Below, in pieces: positions 7,841-17,123 of a stretch of 62,061 nucleotides of DNA (the stretch's first letter is position 1; every line of letters starts with the position of its first letter). Made by a program: the position numbers and the translations under genes. The stretch is from Planctomycetota bacterium (GTDB lineage Bacteria; Planctomycetota; UBA1135; UBA2386). The stretch spans positions 1 to 62,061 of the forward strand of contig JAEUHR010000012.1 of assembly GCA_016794425.1 (NCBI GenBank), in the 5' to 3' direction. The notes under the pieces were generated by a model. The model was given only the letters and a program-made list of their open reading frames with translations. It had not been told where the DNA came from and made no database searches.

Positions 7841-9805
7841 TCAACTCGACGTTCGCCGGCGGCGTTGCCGCTTCGGGCACAGTTCCAGGCCGTACGGACT
7901 AGTGCGCACCGCGAACCCCGCCGGCACCCACGTCGTCGCGGTGGTCTCTTCCACCGCGAGCGGACCGTCGCAAGTCGCGATGGTGTCGAGATCGCGGCGC
8001 AACACGCGCACGCTGCCGCCGATCGGCCGTCGGCGCACGGCAGCATGGCCCTGGTTGCCGCGCGACGGTGCCGGCGGCAGCGGGAACGGGCGGGGCTGCG
8101 TCTCCGCGCGCGCCACCACGCGCACCACTTCGATCGGCGCGTCGGCGACGAAGCCGTAGCGCCGCTGGTGTTCGCGCGCGAACCGCCGCGGCAGATCCGG
8201 CGCCAGCGGCAGGCGCAGTGCGGCACCCTGACCGGCGTAGCGCACCAGCACCTCGACGCGGCTCCGTGTCGGTACCTCGAGCGCCGCCGCGGCGCGCCGT
8301 TGCAGTTCGCGGCCCAGTGCGGTCAGGCGATGCAGGCCCGCACCGTCGGCGCGCAGGCGCACCGCCTCGCCGAGTTCGACCGACTCGCCGGCCAGCGCCA
8401 GGCCGAGCGCCGAGAACGCGCCGGCGTGCGGCGGCAGCACCGCGCGCGGCATGCCGAGCCGCTCGATCAGCCCGGCCGCGTGCAGACCGCCCGCGCCGCC
8501 GTAGGCGACCAACGGCACCGCCGCGGGATCGACGGCCCGTTCGGCGGTGATCACCAGGATCGCCCGCGCCATCGTCGCGTCGGCGATCTCGACGATGCCG
8601 CGCGCGGTCGCGGCCAGCGACATCCCGAGCCGGCGCGCGAGCCGTTCGACCGCGCGCACGGCCGCGTCGACGTCGACCGGGAACGCGCCGCCGAGCAGCG
8701 TGTCGGCACCGAGATGGCCGAGCACCAGGTGCGCATCGGTCACGGTCGGCTCATCGCCCTTGCCGTAGCAGGCGGGGCCCGGGTCGGCGCCGGCGCTGTG
8801 CGGGCCTATGCGCAGCGCGCCGCCGGCGTCGGCGTAGGCGATGCTGCCACCGCCGCAACCGACCGTGTGCACCGGCACCGACGGCAGCGGCAGCGGCAGG
8901 CCGGCGATCGCGCCGTCGCCGGTGTCGGCCGAGGCCTCGTCGCCGCACAGGCAGACGTCGGCCGAGGTGCCGCCCATGTCGAACGCGGCGGCGTGGCGGG
9001 CGCCGAGCCGCCGCAGCAGCTGCGTCGTCGCCAGCACACCGCCGGCCGGGCCCGAGAACATCGCGCGCGCCGGGAACTGCGCCGCCTCGGCGGCCGGCAG
9101 CACGCCGAGGCTGCTGCGCAGGAGCCGCAGCCGGCCGGGGCCGAGGTCCTGCTGCAGGCGCTGTGTGTAGCGGCCGACCACCGGTGCGATCGCGGCGTTC
9201 AAGATCGCGGCGCTGAAGCGTTCGTACTCGCCGAACGACGGCAGCAGCTCGGCGCTGCAGGTGATCGGCACGTCCGGCAGCGCCGCCGCCAGCGCGCGCG
9301 CGAGGCGCCGTTCGTCGCGTGGATCGGCGGGTGCGTGCAGCAACCCGATCGCGATCGCGGCCGGCCGCAGCCGCCGCACCGCCGCCACCGTGCGCTGCAC
9401 CGCGGCGGCGGTCAGCGGCGTGACCACGCCGGTGGCGTCGCGCCGGCAGTCGACGCCGACGCGCAGCCGGCGCGGCACCGGCGGCACCGAGCGGTGCGGC
9501 GCGAACGCGTAGAGGTCGTCGCGATCCTGGCGGCCGATCTCGATCAGGTCCTCGAAGCCGCGGTTGGTCACGAACACCGTGCGCGCCAGCGCGCCGGTCA
9601 GCACCGCGTTGAGGCCGACCGTGGTGCCGTGCACCAGGTCGACCGGCTCGTCGGCGCGGGTCCGGACGGCCGCGAGGCCGGCCAGCACCGCGCGCGCCGG
9701 GTCGTCCGGCGTCGACGGCAGCTTGTGCACGCGCACGCCGCGCGGCGACCACCGCACGACGTCGGTGAACGTGCCGCCGGTGTCGATGCCGATGCGCGCT
9801 GCCAC
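7841..9805 (-). CDS. Hydantoinase/oxoprolinase HyuA-like protein
   Basis: The protein (about 654 residues from GTG 9805, or 666 from GTG 9841) opens with the ASKHA phosphate-binding motif IGIDTGGTFTDV of the hydantoinase A/5-oxoprolinase family. It also has the family segments GTTVGLNAVLTG, RGFEDLIEIGRQ and GPAGGVLA, and a second nucleotide loop AFDMGGTSADVCL. Characterised members hydrolyse cyclic amides such as hydantoins or 5-oxoproline with ATP, or carboxylate acetone-like substrates. These functions normally need a HyuB subunit, and none is adjacent. I prefer the start at 9805 because family members begin a few residues before IGIDTGG. The substrate is unknown. Confidence 0.85.
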   Translation of the reverse strand: MAARIGIDTGGTFTDVVRWSPRGVRVHKLPSTPDDPARAVLAGLAAVRTRADEPVDLVHGTTVGLNAVLTGALARTVFVTNRGFEDLIEIGRQDRDDLYAFAPHRSVPPVPRRLRVGVDCRRDATGVVTPLTAAAVQRTVAAVRRLRPAAIAIGLLHAPADPRDERRLARALAAALPDVPITCSAELLPSFGEYERFSAAILNAAIAPVVGRYTQRLQQDLGPGRLRLLRSSLGVLPAAEAAQFPARAMFSGPAGGVLATTQLLRRLGARHAAAFDMGGTSADVCLCGDEASADTGDGAIAGLPLPLPSVPVHTVGCGGGSIAYADAGGALRIGPHSAGADPGPACYGKGDEPTVTDAHLVLGHLGADTLLGGAFPVDVDAAVRAVERLARRLGMSLAATARGIVEIADATMARAILVITAERAVDPAAVPLVAYGGAGGLHAAGLIERLGMPRAVLPPHAGAFSALGLALAGESVELGEAVRLRADGAGLHRLTALGRELQRRAAAALEVPTRSRVEVLVRYAGQGAALRLPLAPDLPRRFAREHQRRYGFVADAPIEVVRVVARAETQPRPFPLPPAPSRGNQGHAAVRRRPIGGSVRVLRRDLDTIATCDGPLAVEETTATTWVPAGFAVRTSPYGLELCPKRQRRRRTSS

Positions 9806-9847
9806 GGCGCGGACGTTAGCGGCGGCGCCGGTGCTTGCCACCGGACG

Positions 9848-9877
9848 TTGGCCTTCGCGACGGTCGGCCCCTAGCCT
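9848..9877 (+). promoter_or_regulatory. Promoter-like TTGGCC-18-TAGCCT before plsY
   Basis: TTGGCC (9848-9853) and TAGCCT (9872-9877) are separated by 18 bases. The -10 element ends 8 bases before the plsY ATG, so the mRNA would be almost leaderless. The same -35 and spacing occur before the oxidoreductase gene at 44421. Confidence 0.45.
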
Positions 9878-9885
9878 TGCCGCCC

Positions 9886-10548
9886 ATGTTCGGCGCGCCG
9901 ATGGCCGCGGATCTGGTGCAGCGAGCCCAAGTCGGGGTGGTGTTCACGTACGGGCTGATCGCGTTCGGCCTCGGTTCGATCCCGTTCGCGTGGCTCTCGG
10001 TCTGGGCGCTGCAGGGCCGCGACGTGCGCACGATCGGCAGCGGCAACCCCGGCGCGACCAACGCGAGCCGCGCGTTCGCCGGCAAGGGCGCGCGGCTGGC
10101 CGCGTTCCTGTCGATCTACCTGCTCGATGCCGGCAAGGGCTTCGCGGCCGTGCTGCTGATGGCGGCGGCCCACGGCGAATTGGTCTGGAGCACAGTCGCG
10201 GCGGCGCTGGCGGTGCTCGGCCACGTGTTCACGCCGTGGCTCGGCTGGCGCGGCGGCAAGGGCGTCGCCACGGCCACCGGCGCGCTGCTCGCGCTCGACT
10301 GGCAGGTCGCCGCGATTGCGCTCGGCGTGTTCTTCGTGGTGCGGTTCGCGACCGGCCAGGTGTTCTTCGGCAGCCTGGCGCTGGGCTTTGCGCTGCCGGT
10401 CGCCGCGGTGGCGCTGCAGCCGGACGCCGCGTTCGGCGAGCGGTTGCCGCTGACGCTCTTGTGCCTGCTGATCGCCGTGTTCCTGTTCTGGACGCACCGC
10501 AGCAACCTGAAGAAGCACTTCGCGGCGCGCGCCGCCTCCGGCGCATGA
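9886..10548 (+). CDS. plsY: Glycerol-3-phosphate acyltransferase PlsY
   Basis: PlsY transfers an acyl group from acyl-phosphate to glycerol-3-phosphate, the first membrane step of phospholipid synthesis. The 220-residue integral membrane protein has the three family motifs on cytoplasmic loops: GSIPFAW with the following IGSGNPGATNASRAFA, LDAGKGFAAVLL, and GWRGGKGVATATG. Size and about seven hydrophobic segments fit the family. The ATG at 9886 is preceded by a promoter-like element. The stop overlaps gpsA as ATGA, joining the enzyme that makes glycerol-3-phosphate to the one that uses it. Confidence 0.95.
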   Translation: MFGAPMAADLVQRAQVGVVFTYGLIAFGLGSIPFAWLSVWALQGRDVRTIGSGNPGATNASRAFAGKGARLAAFLSIYLLDAGKGFAAVLLMAAAHGELVWSTVAAALAVLGHVFTPWLGWRGGKGVATATGALLALDWQVAAIALGVFFVVRFATGQVFFGSLALGFALPVAAVALQPDAAFGERLPLTLLCLLIAVFLFWTHRSNLKKHFAARAASGA

Positions 10549-11537
10549 AGATCGCGATCCTCGGCAACGGCGGCTTCGGCACCGCGATGGCGCTGGCGCT
10601 GCACCGCGCCGGCCACGGCGTGTCGTTGTGGGGGCACGATCCGGTCTACACGGCGCAGATCGCGGCCATGCGGCAGAACCCGCGCTACCTCGACGGCGTC
10701 GCGCTGCCCGACGCGATCCGCGTCGCGCACCACGCCGGCGCCGTGCTGGACCGCGCCGAACTGGTGCTGCTGGCGGTGCCGACGCAGCACGTGCGCGGCG
10801 TGCTGACCACGGTCGGGCCGCACCTGGCCGCCGACGTGCCGATCGTGTCGCTGGCCAAGGGACTCGAGCAGGGTTCGGCGCGGCGTCCGTCCGAGGTCGT
10901 CGCCGAGGTGCTCGGCGGTCCCGGCCGCGTGTTCGTGCTCAGCGGCCCGAGCCACGCCGAGGAGATCGCGCGCGATCTGCCGACCACGGTCGTGCTGGCC
11001 GGCCACGACGACGCCGAGCTGCGGCGCCTGCAGGCCGCGCTGACGACGCCGGCGTTCCGCGTCTACCGCAACCGCGACGTGCTCGGCACCGAGCTGTGCG
11101 GCGCGCTGAAGAACGTGATGGCGCTGGCCGCCGGCATCGCCGACGGCCTCGGCTACGGCGACAACGCGAAGGCCGCGATCCTGTCGCGCGGCATCGTCGA
11201 GATGCTGCGCTACGGCCAGGGCCTCGGCGCCGATCCACGCACGTTCTTCGGGCTCGCGGGCGTCGGCGATCTGGCGGTGACCGCGTTCTCGGCGCACGGC
11301 CGCAACCGCGCGTTCGGCGAACGCATCGGCCGCGGCGAGACGCTGGCGCAGGCGCTGGCGGCGTCGCCGAAGGTCGCCGAGGGCGTCTGGACGGCGCGCG
11401 TGGTCGTCGACGAAGCGCAGCGGCGCCAGGTCGAGATGCCGATCGCGCAGGCGGTCGTGCGCGTGCTGCACGAGGGCCTGTCGCCGCGCGACGCGGTGCG
11501 CGAACTGATGGAGCGGGACCCGAAGTCCGAGGCCTGA
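10545..11537 (+). CDS. gpsA: NAD(P)H-dependent glycerol-3-phosphate dehydrogenase
   Basis: GpsA reduces dihydroxyacetone phosphate to sn-glycerol-3-phosphate. The 330-residue protein starts with the Rossmann motif ILGNGGFGTAMA. It has VLLAVPTQHVR, the SLAKGLEQ segment, SGPSHAEEIARDLPT, and the catalytic Lys region GALKNVMALAAGIADGLGYGDNAKAA, followed by GLAGVGDLAVTAFS. These are all standard for the family and the length is normal. It overlaps plsY by four bases (ATGA), and the next gene starts one base after its stop. It supplies the substrate for PlsY. Confidence 0.96.
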   Translation: MKIAILGNGGFGTAMALALHRAGHGVSLWGHDPVYTAQIAAMRQNPRYLDGVALPDAIRVAHHAGAVLDRAELVLLAVPTQHVRGVLTTVGPHLAADVPIVSLAKGLEQGSARRPSEVVAEVLGGPGRVFVLSGPSHAEEIARDLPTTVVLAGHDDAELRRLQAALTTPAFRVYRNRDVLGTELCGALKNVMALAAGIADGLGYGDNAKAAILSRGIVEMLRYGQGLGADPRTFFGLAGVGDLAVTAFSAHGRNRAFGERIGRGETLAQALAASPKVAEGVWTARVVVDEAQRRQVEMPIAQAVVRVLHEGLSPRDAVRELMERDPKSEA

Positions 11538-11538
11538 C

Positions 11539-12918
11539 GTGGTCTTCGCGTCGTTCGCGTTCCTGTTCTGGTTCCTGCCGCTGTTCCTGCTGGCCTACGC
11601 GGTGGTGCCGCGGCGCGCCCGCAACCTCGCGCTGGTGCTCGGCAGCCTGGTCTTCTACGGCTGGTGGCGGCCGCACTACGTGCTGCTGATGCTGGTCAGC
11701 GTCGCGATCGACTGGGCTGCGGCGCGCGCGATGGGAGAGGTCGGCTCGGGCCGCCGCCGCAAGGCGTGGCTGCTGGTTTCGCTGGCCGCGAACCTCGGCA
11801 TGCTGGCGTGGTTCAAGTACGCGAACCTCGCCGTCGACACCTGGAACACGCTGACGCCGTGGCCGGTCGAGTGGGAACGCGTGCTGCTGCCGGTCGGCAT
11901 CTCGTTCTTCACGTTCCAGTCGATGAGCTACACGATCGACGTCTGGCGCGGCGACGTGCGGCCGGTGCGCTCGTTCCTGGACCTGCTGTGCTTCGTGTCG
12001 ATGTTCCCGCAGCTGGTCGCCGGCCCGGTCGTGCGCTACCGCGACGTCGAACGCGAACTGCAGCACCGCACGGTCGATCTGCGGCAGTGCAGCGACGGTG
12101 TGCTGCTGTTCGCGATCGGCCTCGCGAAGAAGGTGCTGATCGCCGATTCGGTGGCGCCGCTGGTCGACGCGGTGTGGGCGGCCGAGCAGCCGGGGCTCGC
12201 CGCCGCGTGGCTCGGCAGCTTCGCGTTCGCGGTGCAGATCTACTTCGACTTCTCGGGCTACAGCGACATGGCGATCGGCCTCGGGCTGCTGCTCGGGTTC
12301 CGCTTCCCGAGCAACTTCCTGTCGCCGTACCGCGCGCACAGCATCACCGAGCTGTGGCGGCGCTGGCACGTCAGCCTCAGCACGTGGCTGCGCGACTACC
12401 TGTACGTGCCGCTCGGCGGCAACCGCCACGGCGAAGTGCGCGCGATGCGCAACGTGATGATCACGATGCTGCTCGGCGGCCTGTGGCACGGCGCGTCGTG
12501 GAACTTCCTGCTGTGGGGCGGCATGCACGGCGCGCTGCTGGTGGTCGAACGGCGGCTCGGCAAGACCGCGCCGTACGCGCGGCTGCCGCTGCCGGTGCAG
12601 GTCGCGATCACGTTCGTCGCGTGGACGCTGACGATGATGGTGTTCCGCAGCACGACGGCCGGCGATCTGGCCCGCATGTGGAGCGGCGTGCTCGGTCTGC
12701 ACGGCGTCGGCACGCTGCCGGCGCTCGGCCAGGACGCGCCGTTCGCGTGGGGTGCGCTCGCGCTCGGCCTCGGCATCGCGTTCGCGCTGCCGCGCAGCGA
12801 ACAGATCGTCGCGCGCTGCCGGCCGCTGGTCGTGCTCGGCTGCCTCGGCTGCGGCCTGGTCGCGGTCTGCCACCTGCTGTCGGGCGGCTTCTCGCCGTTC
12901 CTCTACTTCCAGTTCTGA
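11539..12918 (+). CDS. MBOAT O-acyltransferase (AlgI-like)
   Basis: The 459-residue polytopic protein belongs to the membrane-bound O-acyltransferase family close to AlgI. It has VGISFFTFQSMSYTIDVWRGDV, FPQLVAGPVVRYRD, DFSGYSDMAIGLGLLLGFRFPSNF and LWRRWHVSLSTWLRDYLYVPLGGNR. The invariant His are H317 in GLWHGASW and H330 in GGMHG. Such proteins pass acetyl groups across the membrane for transfer to exopolysaccharides. It starts at GTG one base after gpsA and is followed two bases later by an AlgJ/AlgX-like protein, the usual periplasmic partner. The polymer acetylated here is not identifiable. Confidence 0.93.
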   Translation: MVFASFAFLFWFLPLFLLAYAVVPRRARNLALVLGSLVFYGWWRPHYVLLMLVSVAIDWAAARAMGEVGSGRRRKAWLLVSLAANLGMLAWFKYANLAVDTWNTLTPWPVEWERVLLPVGISFFTFQSMSYTIDVWRGDVRPVRSFLDLLCFVSMFPQLVAGPVVRYRDVERELQHRTVDLRQCSDGVLLFAIGLAKKVLIADSVAPLVDAVWAAEQPGLAAAWLGSFAFAVQIYFDFSGYSDMAIGLGLLLGFRFPSNFLSPYRAHSITELWRRWHVSLSTWLRDYLYVPLGGNRHGEVRAMRNVMITMLLGGLWHGASWNFLLWGGMHGALLVVERRLGKTAPYARLPLPVQVAITFVAWTLTMMVFRSTTAGDLARMWSGVLGLHGVGTLPALGQDAPFAWGALALGLGIAFALPRSEQIVARCRPLVVLGCLGCGLVAVCHLLSGGFSPFLYFQF

Positions 12919-12920
12919 CC

Positions 12921-14126
12921 ATGACGCACGCCGCCGCCACGCCGCCGCAGTCGCCGGGCCAATGGGCCGTGCGGTGGTTCGCCGTCGTCGCGGCCGCGCT
13001 GCTCTGCGCCAGCGTGCCGCTCGTGCACCTGGTCTGGCACGGACTGCTGGGCCACGCGGCGCCGCCGATCCGCTCGCGCGGCCAGTCGACCGCGCCGGCG
13101 CCGACCGCCACCAACCTGCTCGACGGCAGCTGGATGCCGCAGAAGGAGCGCGAACTGCGCGAGGCGTCGCCGATCGCGTGGCGGCTGCGCAGCGGCTGGC
13201 TCGAACTGCTCTACCGCGCCGGGCTGCCGCGCAGCCCGCAGGTGCACGTCGGCCGCGACGAGTGGTTCTTCCTGGCGGCGACCGTGGTGCCGGACCGGGC
13301 GCGCTTCGACCAGCGGCGCGAAGTGCGGCGGCGGTTCTTCACCGCGGTCCGCGACCGCGTGCGCGCGGCCGGCGCCGAGCTGTTCGTCTGGTTCGTGCCC
13401 GACAAGGCGCGCGTCTACCCCGAGTTCGCGTACGGGAGCGGCGCGTTGCCGCCGGGGAAGGCCGCGGTCTACGGCGACGTGCTGGCCGAACTCGCCGAAC
13501 TCGGCATTGCGACCACCGACGTCGCCGCGGCGATCGCCGCCGCGCGCCGCGCCGCGCCGGCCGAAGAACTGTGGTTCCGCCGCGACACGCACTGGCGGCC
13601 GTTCGGCGCGCTGGCCGCCGCGCGCGCCGCCGCCGCCGCGATCGAAGGCGGGCCGCTGGCGGCGCGGCTCGGACCGCGGCGGGACGTCGAACTGGCCGGC
13701 ACCGAGTCGATCCGCATGGTCGGCGACCTGACCGCGCTGCTGGGCCTCGCCACGGTCGAGGAGCCCGACGCGCGCGGCACGCACGCGGTGCCGATGAGCC
13801 TGCTGACCGCGCGGCTCGCCGAGCCGCGCGACTACCACGGCATCGTGCTGCGCGAGGACGGCCGCGCGCTGCCGCTGTACGGCGACACCGCCGACGCCGA
13901 GATCGTGGTCGCCGGCACCAGCTTCAGCGAGGAGAACGGCTGGAAGGCGCTGTCGCTGGCGCTCGGCCGGCCGGTGCGCGCGGTGCTCGAACGCGGCGCC
14001 GGCGGCACTGCCCCGGCGCGCGAACTGCTGCGGCTGCTCGACGCGGGGCTGCGGCCCCGGCTCGTGGTCTGGGAGTTCGTCGAACGCGGCCTGTTCGAGG
14101 ACGAGTGGCAGGACCCGCTGCGGTAG
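12921..14126 (+). CDS. AlgJ/AlgX-like SGNH polysaccharide O-acetylesterase/transferase
   Basis: The 401-residue protein has one N-terminal membrane helix (about residues 17-43) and a periplasmic SGNH-hydrolase-like domain of the ALGX/AlgJ type. Visible landmarks are VGRDEWFFL, FVWFVPDKARVYPEF, the catalytic-type RRDTHWRPFGA (Asp-x-His) and the nucleophile block GTSFSEENG. It probably receives acetyl groups delivered by the preceding MBOAT protein and transfers them to a cell-surface glycan. It begins two bases after the MBOAT stop, in the same transcription unit as plsY-gpsA-MBOAT. Confidence 0.88.
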   Translation: MTHAAATPPQSPGQWAVRWFAVVAAALLCASVPLVHLVWHGLLGHAAPPIRSRGQSTAPAPTATNLLDGSWMPQKERELREASPIAWRLRSGWLELLYRAGLPRSPQVHVGRDEWFFLAATVVPDRARFDQRREVRRRFFTAVRDRVRAAGAELFVWFVPDKARVYPEFAYGSGALPPGKAAVYGDVLAELAELGIATTDVAAAIAAARRAAPAEELWFRRDTHWRPFGALAAARAAAAAIEGGPLAARLGPRRDVELAGTESIRMVGDLTALLGLATVEEPDARGTHAVPMSLLTARLAEPRDYHGIVLREDGRALPLYGDTADAEIVVAGTSFSEENGWKALSLALGRPVRAVLERGAGGTAPARELLRLLDAGLRPRLVVWEFVERGLFEDEWQDPLR

Positions 14127-14181
14127 CGATGCTCGCGGACCGGGCCGCGATCTGTGGCCGGCGCCGCGCGGCTCTGGCACG

Positions 14182-16395
14182 ATGGCGCCGATGTTCCGCT
14201 CCCTGGTCGCGTGCACGTTCGCCGTCCTCCCGCTGGCCGCGCAGGAGGCCGCTGCCGAGCCGAAACCGAAGCTGCTGCAGCCGATCGACCTGTTCCGGCT
14301 CGAATACCTGATGGTGCTGCCGGCCGAGACGCCGGTCGACTGGCTCGACGCCGAGCGGTACCTGGTGTTCGACGCCGGGCCGAAGGCGATGCCGGGCCAG
14401 GGCGTGCCGCGCTGGAGCGCCGTCGAGGCGCGCACCGGCAAACGCACGCCGTACGTCGACCACGCGGCGCTGCTGCAGGGCCTGGCCGGGGTCGCCGACG
14501 CCGAGGCGGCGCTGGCCGATGACGAGGCGTGGATCTGGAACGAGGATCACACGCGCTTCGTCGTCGACGTCGGCGGCGATCTGTTCGCGGGCGGCCTCGA
14601 CGGCAAGGTCGTGCGGCTGTCGCAGACGCCGGACGAGCCCGAGGTCGGCGTGACGCTGTCGCCGGACGGGCGCAGCGTCGCGTTCATCGCCGGCCACGAC
14701 CTGCACGTCGTGGCGGCCGACGGCGGCGAGGTGCGCGCGCTGACCGAAGGTGGCAACGACGACCTGTTCTTCGGTCGCCTCGACTGGGTCTACCAGGAAG
14801 AGCTGTACGGCCGCGGCAACTTCCAGGGCTACTGGTGGTCGCCGGACAGCACGCGGATCGCGCTGTTGCGGCTCGACGAGGCGCCGGTGCAGGAGTTCGT
14901 GATCGTCGGCGACTGGCCGGCGCGGCCGCCGATCGAACGCACGAACTACCCGAAGGTCGGTGAGCCGAACCCGATCGTCGACGTCGGCGTGATCGACGTC
15001 GCGACCGGTGCCACGCGCTGGTGCGACCTGAGCGCGTATCCGGCCGCCGACCGGCTCGTCGTGCGCGTGACCTGGGCGCCGGACAGCGCCGAGGTGGTGT
15101 TCCAGGTGCAGAACCGCGAACAGACGTGGCTCGACCTGCTGGCCGCCGACGCGGCGAGCGGCGCCGTGCGCAAGCTGTGGCGCGAAGACAGCGACTGCTG
15201 GGTCGAGGCCGGGCCGGAGCCCGAGTGGCTCGCCGACGGCGCCGAGTTCCTGTGGCTCAGTGAACGCGACGGCTTCCGGCACGTGTGGCGCTTCGCGCGC
15301 AGCGGCGAGCCGCGCGGCCGGCTGACCGAAGGCGAGTGGCAGGTGAAGGCGATCGTCGACGTCGACGAGGCGAACGGCTGCATCCACGTCACCGCCGACA
15401 AGGACTCGCCGCTGCAGACGCACCTGTACCGCGTGCCGCTGGCCGGCGGGCCGCCGCAGCGCATCACGCAGGGCCGCGGCACGCACGACGTGCGGTTCGC
15501 GCCGGACCACCGCACGTTCGTGACGACGTGGAGCGACGCCGAGACGCCGCCGTGCACGACGCTGCGCGACCTCGACGACCAGGTGCTGCGCGCGATCGCC
15601 ACCTCGAAGCCGCAGCTGCTCGCGCGGCATGCCCCGGTCACGCCGCGGTTCGTGCAGGTGCCGACGCGCGACGGCTTCCCGATGGAGGCGGTGCTGCTCG
15701 AGCCGCGCGACCGCGCGGCCGGCAAGCCGTTCCCGGTGGTGCAGTTCACCTACTCGGGGCCGCACACGCCGCGCGTGCGCGACGAGTGGGGCAGCCGCGA
15801 CCAGCTCTGGCACCAGCTGCTGGTGCAGCGCGGCTACACGGTGTTCGTCTGCGACAACCGCTCGGCCAGCGGCAAGGGGCGCCGCTTCGCGCGGGCCTGC
15901 TGGCGCCAGCCGGGCCAGAGCGAACTGCAGGACCTCGAGGACTCGGTCGACTGGCTGGTGGCGCAGGGTGCCGATCCGCAGCGCATCGCGATCTGGGGCT
16001 GGAGCTACGGCGGCTACCAGACGCTCTACAACCTGACGCACAGCACGAAGTGGCAGGTCGGCATAGCCGTCAACCCGGTCACCGACTGGCGCAACTACGA
16101 CACGATCTACACCGAGCGCTACTTCGGCCTGCCGACCACCAATGCCGACGGCTACGCGCGCGGCAGCGTCGTCGAGGCCGCCGCGAACCTGCACGGCCAC
16201 CTGCTGCTGCTGTGCGGCGCGATGGACGACAACGTGCACATGCAGAACAGCCTGCAGTTCCTGCACGCGCTGCAGCAGGCCGGCAAGGACTGCGACTTCA
16301 TGGTCTACCCGCGCGTGCGGCACGGCATCGAGGACCTGCAGCAGCAGCTGCACCTGTGGGCGCGCTTCGAGCGCTTCCTGGCGGAGCACCTGTAG
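14182..16395 (+). CDS. S9-family serine peptidase (DPP-IV type), secreted
   Basis: The 737-residue protein has a signal peptide (MFRSLVACTFAVLPLAAQ from the second ATG at 14191; either ATG could be used). An N-terminal DPP-IV beta-propeller domain with the motif DWVYQEELYGR follows, which carries the Glu pair that anchors the substrate N-terminus. The C-terminal alpha/beta hydrolase has the nucleophile S608 in GWSYGGYQT, D681 in GAMDDNVH and H714 in RVRHGIED. Together these give a complete S9B-like catalytic triad, so a dipeptidyl aminopeptidase releasing X-Pro or X-Ala dipeptides is likely. It acts in the periplasm or outside the cell. Confidence 0.93.
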   Translation: MAPMFRSLVACTFAVLPLAAQEAAAEPKPKLLQPIDLFRLEYLMVLPAETPVDWLDAERYLVFDAGPKAMPGQGVPRWSAVEARTGKRTPYVDHAALLQGLAGVADAEAALADDEAWIWNEDHTRFVVDVGGDLFAGGLDGKVVRLSQTPDEPEVGVTLSPDGRSVAFIAGHDLHVVAADGGEVRALTEGGNDDLFFGRLDWVYQEELYGRGNFQGYWWSPDSTRIALLRLDEAPVQEFVIVGDWPARPPIERTNYPKVGEPNPIVDVGVIDVATGATRWCDLSAYPAADRLVVRVTWAPDSAEVVFQVQNREQTWLDLLAADAASGAVRKLWREDSDCWVEAGPEPEWLADGAEFLWLSERDGFRHVWRFARSGEPRGRLTEGEWQVKAIVDVDEANGCIHVTADKDSPLQTHLYRVPLAGGPPQRITQGRGTHDVRFAPDHRTFVTTWSDAETPPCTTLRDLDDQVLRAIATSKPQLLARHAPVTPRFVQVPTRDGFPMEAVLLEPRDRAAGKPFPVVQFTYSGPHTPRVRDEWGSRDQLWHQLLVQRGYTVFVCDNRSASGKGRRFARACWRQPGQSELQDLEDSVDWLVAQGADPQRIAIWGWSYGGYQTLYNLTHSTKWQVGIAVNPVTDWRNYDTIYTERYFGLPTTNADGYARGSVVEAAANLHGHLLLLCGAMDDNVHMQNSLQFLHALQQAGKDCDFMVYPRVRHGIEDLQQQLHLWARFERFLAEHL

Positions 16396-16397
16396 GC

Positions 16398-17024
16398 GTG
16401 GCGCGTGCGTTCGCCGGTCCGCTGTCGCGCTGGTTCGCGCCCGATGCGGCCGCGGCCGAACGGCTGTGCGCCGGCGTCGAGGCCTGGCGCTCCGACCTGC
16501 GGACGGCGGTCGCGGCCAAGGTCGCGGCCGACCTGGTCTGGGACGAGCGCGCGCCGGTCGCCGCCACCGCCGACCTCGGCGACAGTGGCTGGATGGCGCT
16601 GCGGCTGTTCGCGTTCTACGCCGAACGCACCGACCTCGAGCTGCCCGACACGGTGCCGGCGCTGCTCGAACTCGACCGCGAATGGCGCGCTGCCCACGAC
16701 GCGAAGTTCGCGCGCAGCCGCTACGGCCACCTGCTGGCCTGCCGCGTCTGGCTGCCCGGCGACTTCCCGGTCACGCTGCGCGCGCCGCTGCCGGACGGCG
16801 ACAGCGCCGAGATCGGTTCGGTCGCGGTGCTGCACGACCAGCTGAAGTGGCTGAACGACCGCACGTTCGCGGCCGACGCCGCCGCGATCGCCGGCTGGCG
16901 CGACCTGCCGGCCGCGCCCGGCGGTGAGCTGCTGGCGGCGGCGCGGCGCGGCTTCGCCGGCCTGTGGGCGACCGTGCAGGCGGCGCGCGCGGCCCGGCTG
17001 CCGCTGGTCGTCGACGGGCCGTGA
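16398..17024 (+). CDS. Hypothetical protein, 208 residues
   Basis: GTG at 16398, two bases after the peptidase stop, opens a 208-residue frame with the strong G/C third-position bias of real genes. I do not recognise the family. The protein is soluble, without a signal peptide. It is rich in Ala, Arg and Asp, with aromatic-containing segments (DLVWDER, GWMALRLFAFYAERTDLELP, HDQLKWLNDRTF). The close spacing suggests co-transcription with the peptidase. Confidence 0.6.
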   Translation: MARAFAGPLSRWFAPDAAAAERLCAGVEAWRSDLRTAVAAKVAADLVWDERAPVAATADLGDSGWMALRLFAFYAERTDLELPDTVPALLELDREWRAAHDAKFARSRYGHLLACRVWLPGDFPVTLRAPLPDGDSAEIGSVAVLHDQLKWLNDRTFAADAAAIAGWRDLPAAPGGELLAAARRGFAGLWATVQAARAARLPLVVDGP

Positions 17025-17069
17025 ACCGGGATTCGTTGCCGGCCCGGCAACGGCCGCGGATCGCTTCGG

Positions 17070-17075
17070 TAACCT
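17070..17075 (+). promoter_or_regulatory. -10-like hexamer TAACCT
   Basis: TAACCT followed by GCGC, 48 bases before the ATG of the secreted protein gene at 17124. It shares the TAnCCTGCGC form of the elements at 1162 and 2337. Confidence 0.35.
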
Positions 17076-17123
17076 GCGCTCACGGCGGGGCACGATGCGG
17101 CCCGGCGCCGGCCGAGGATCCTC

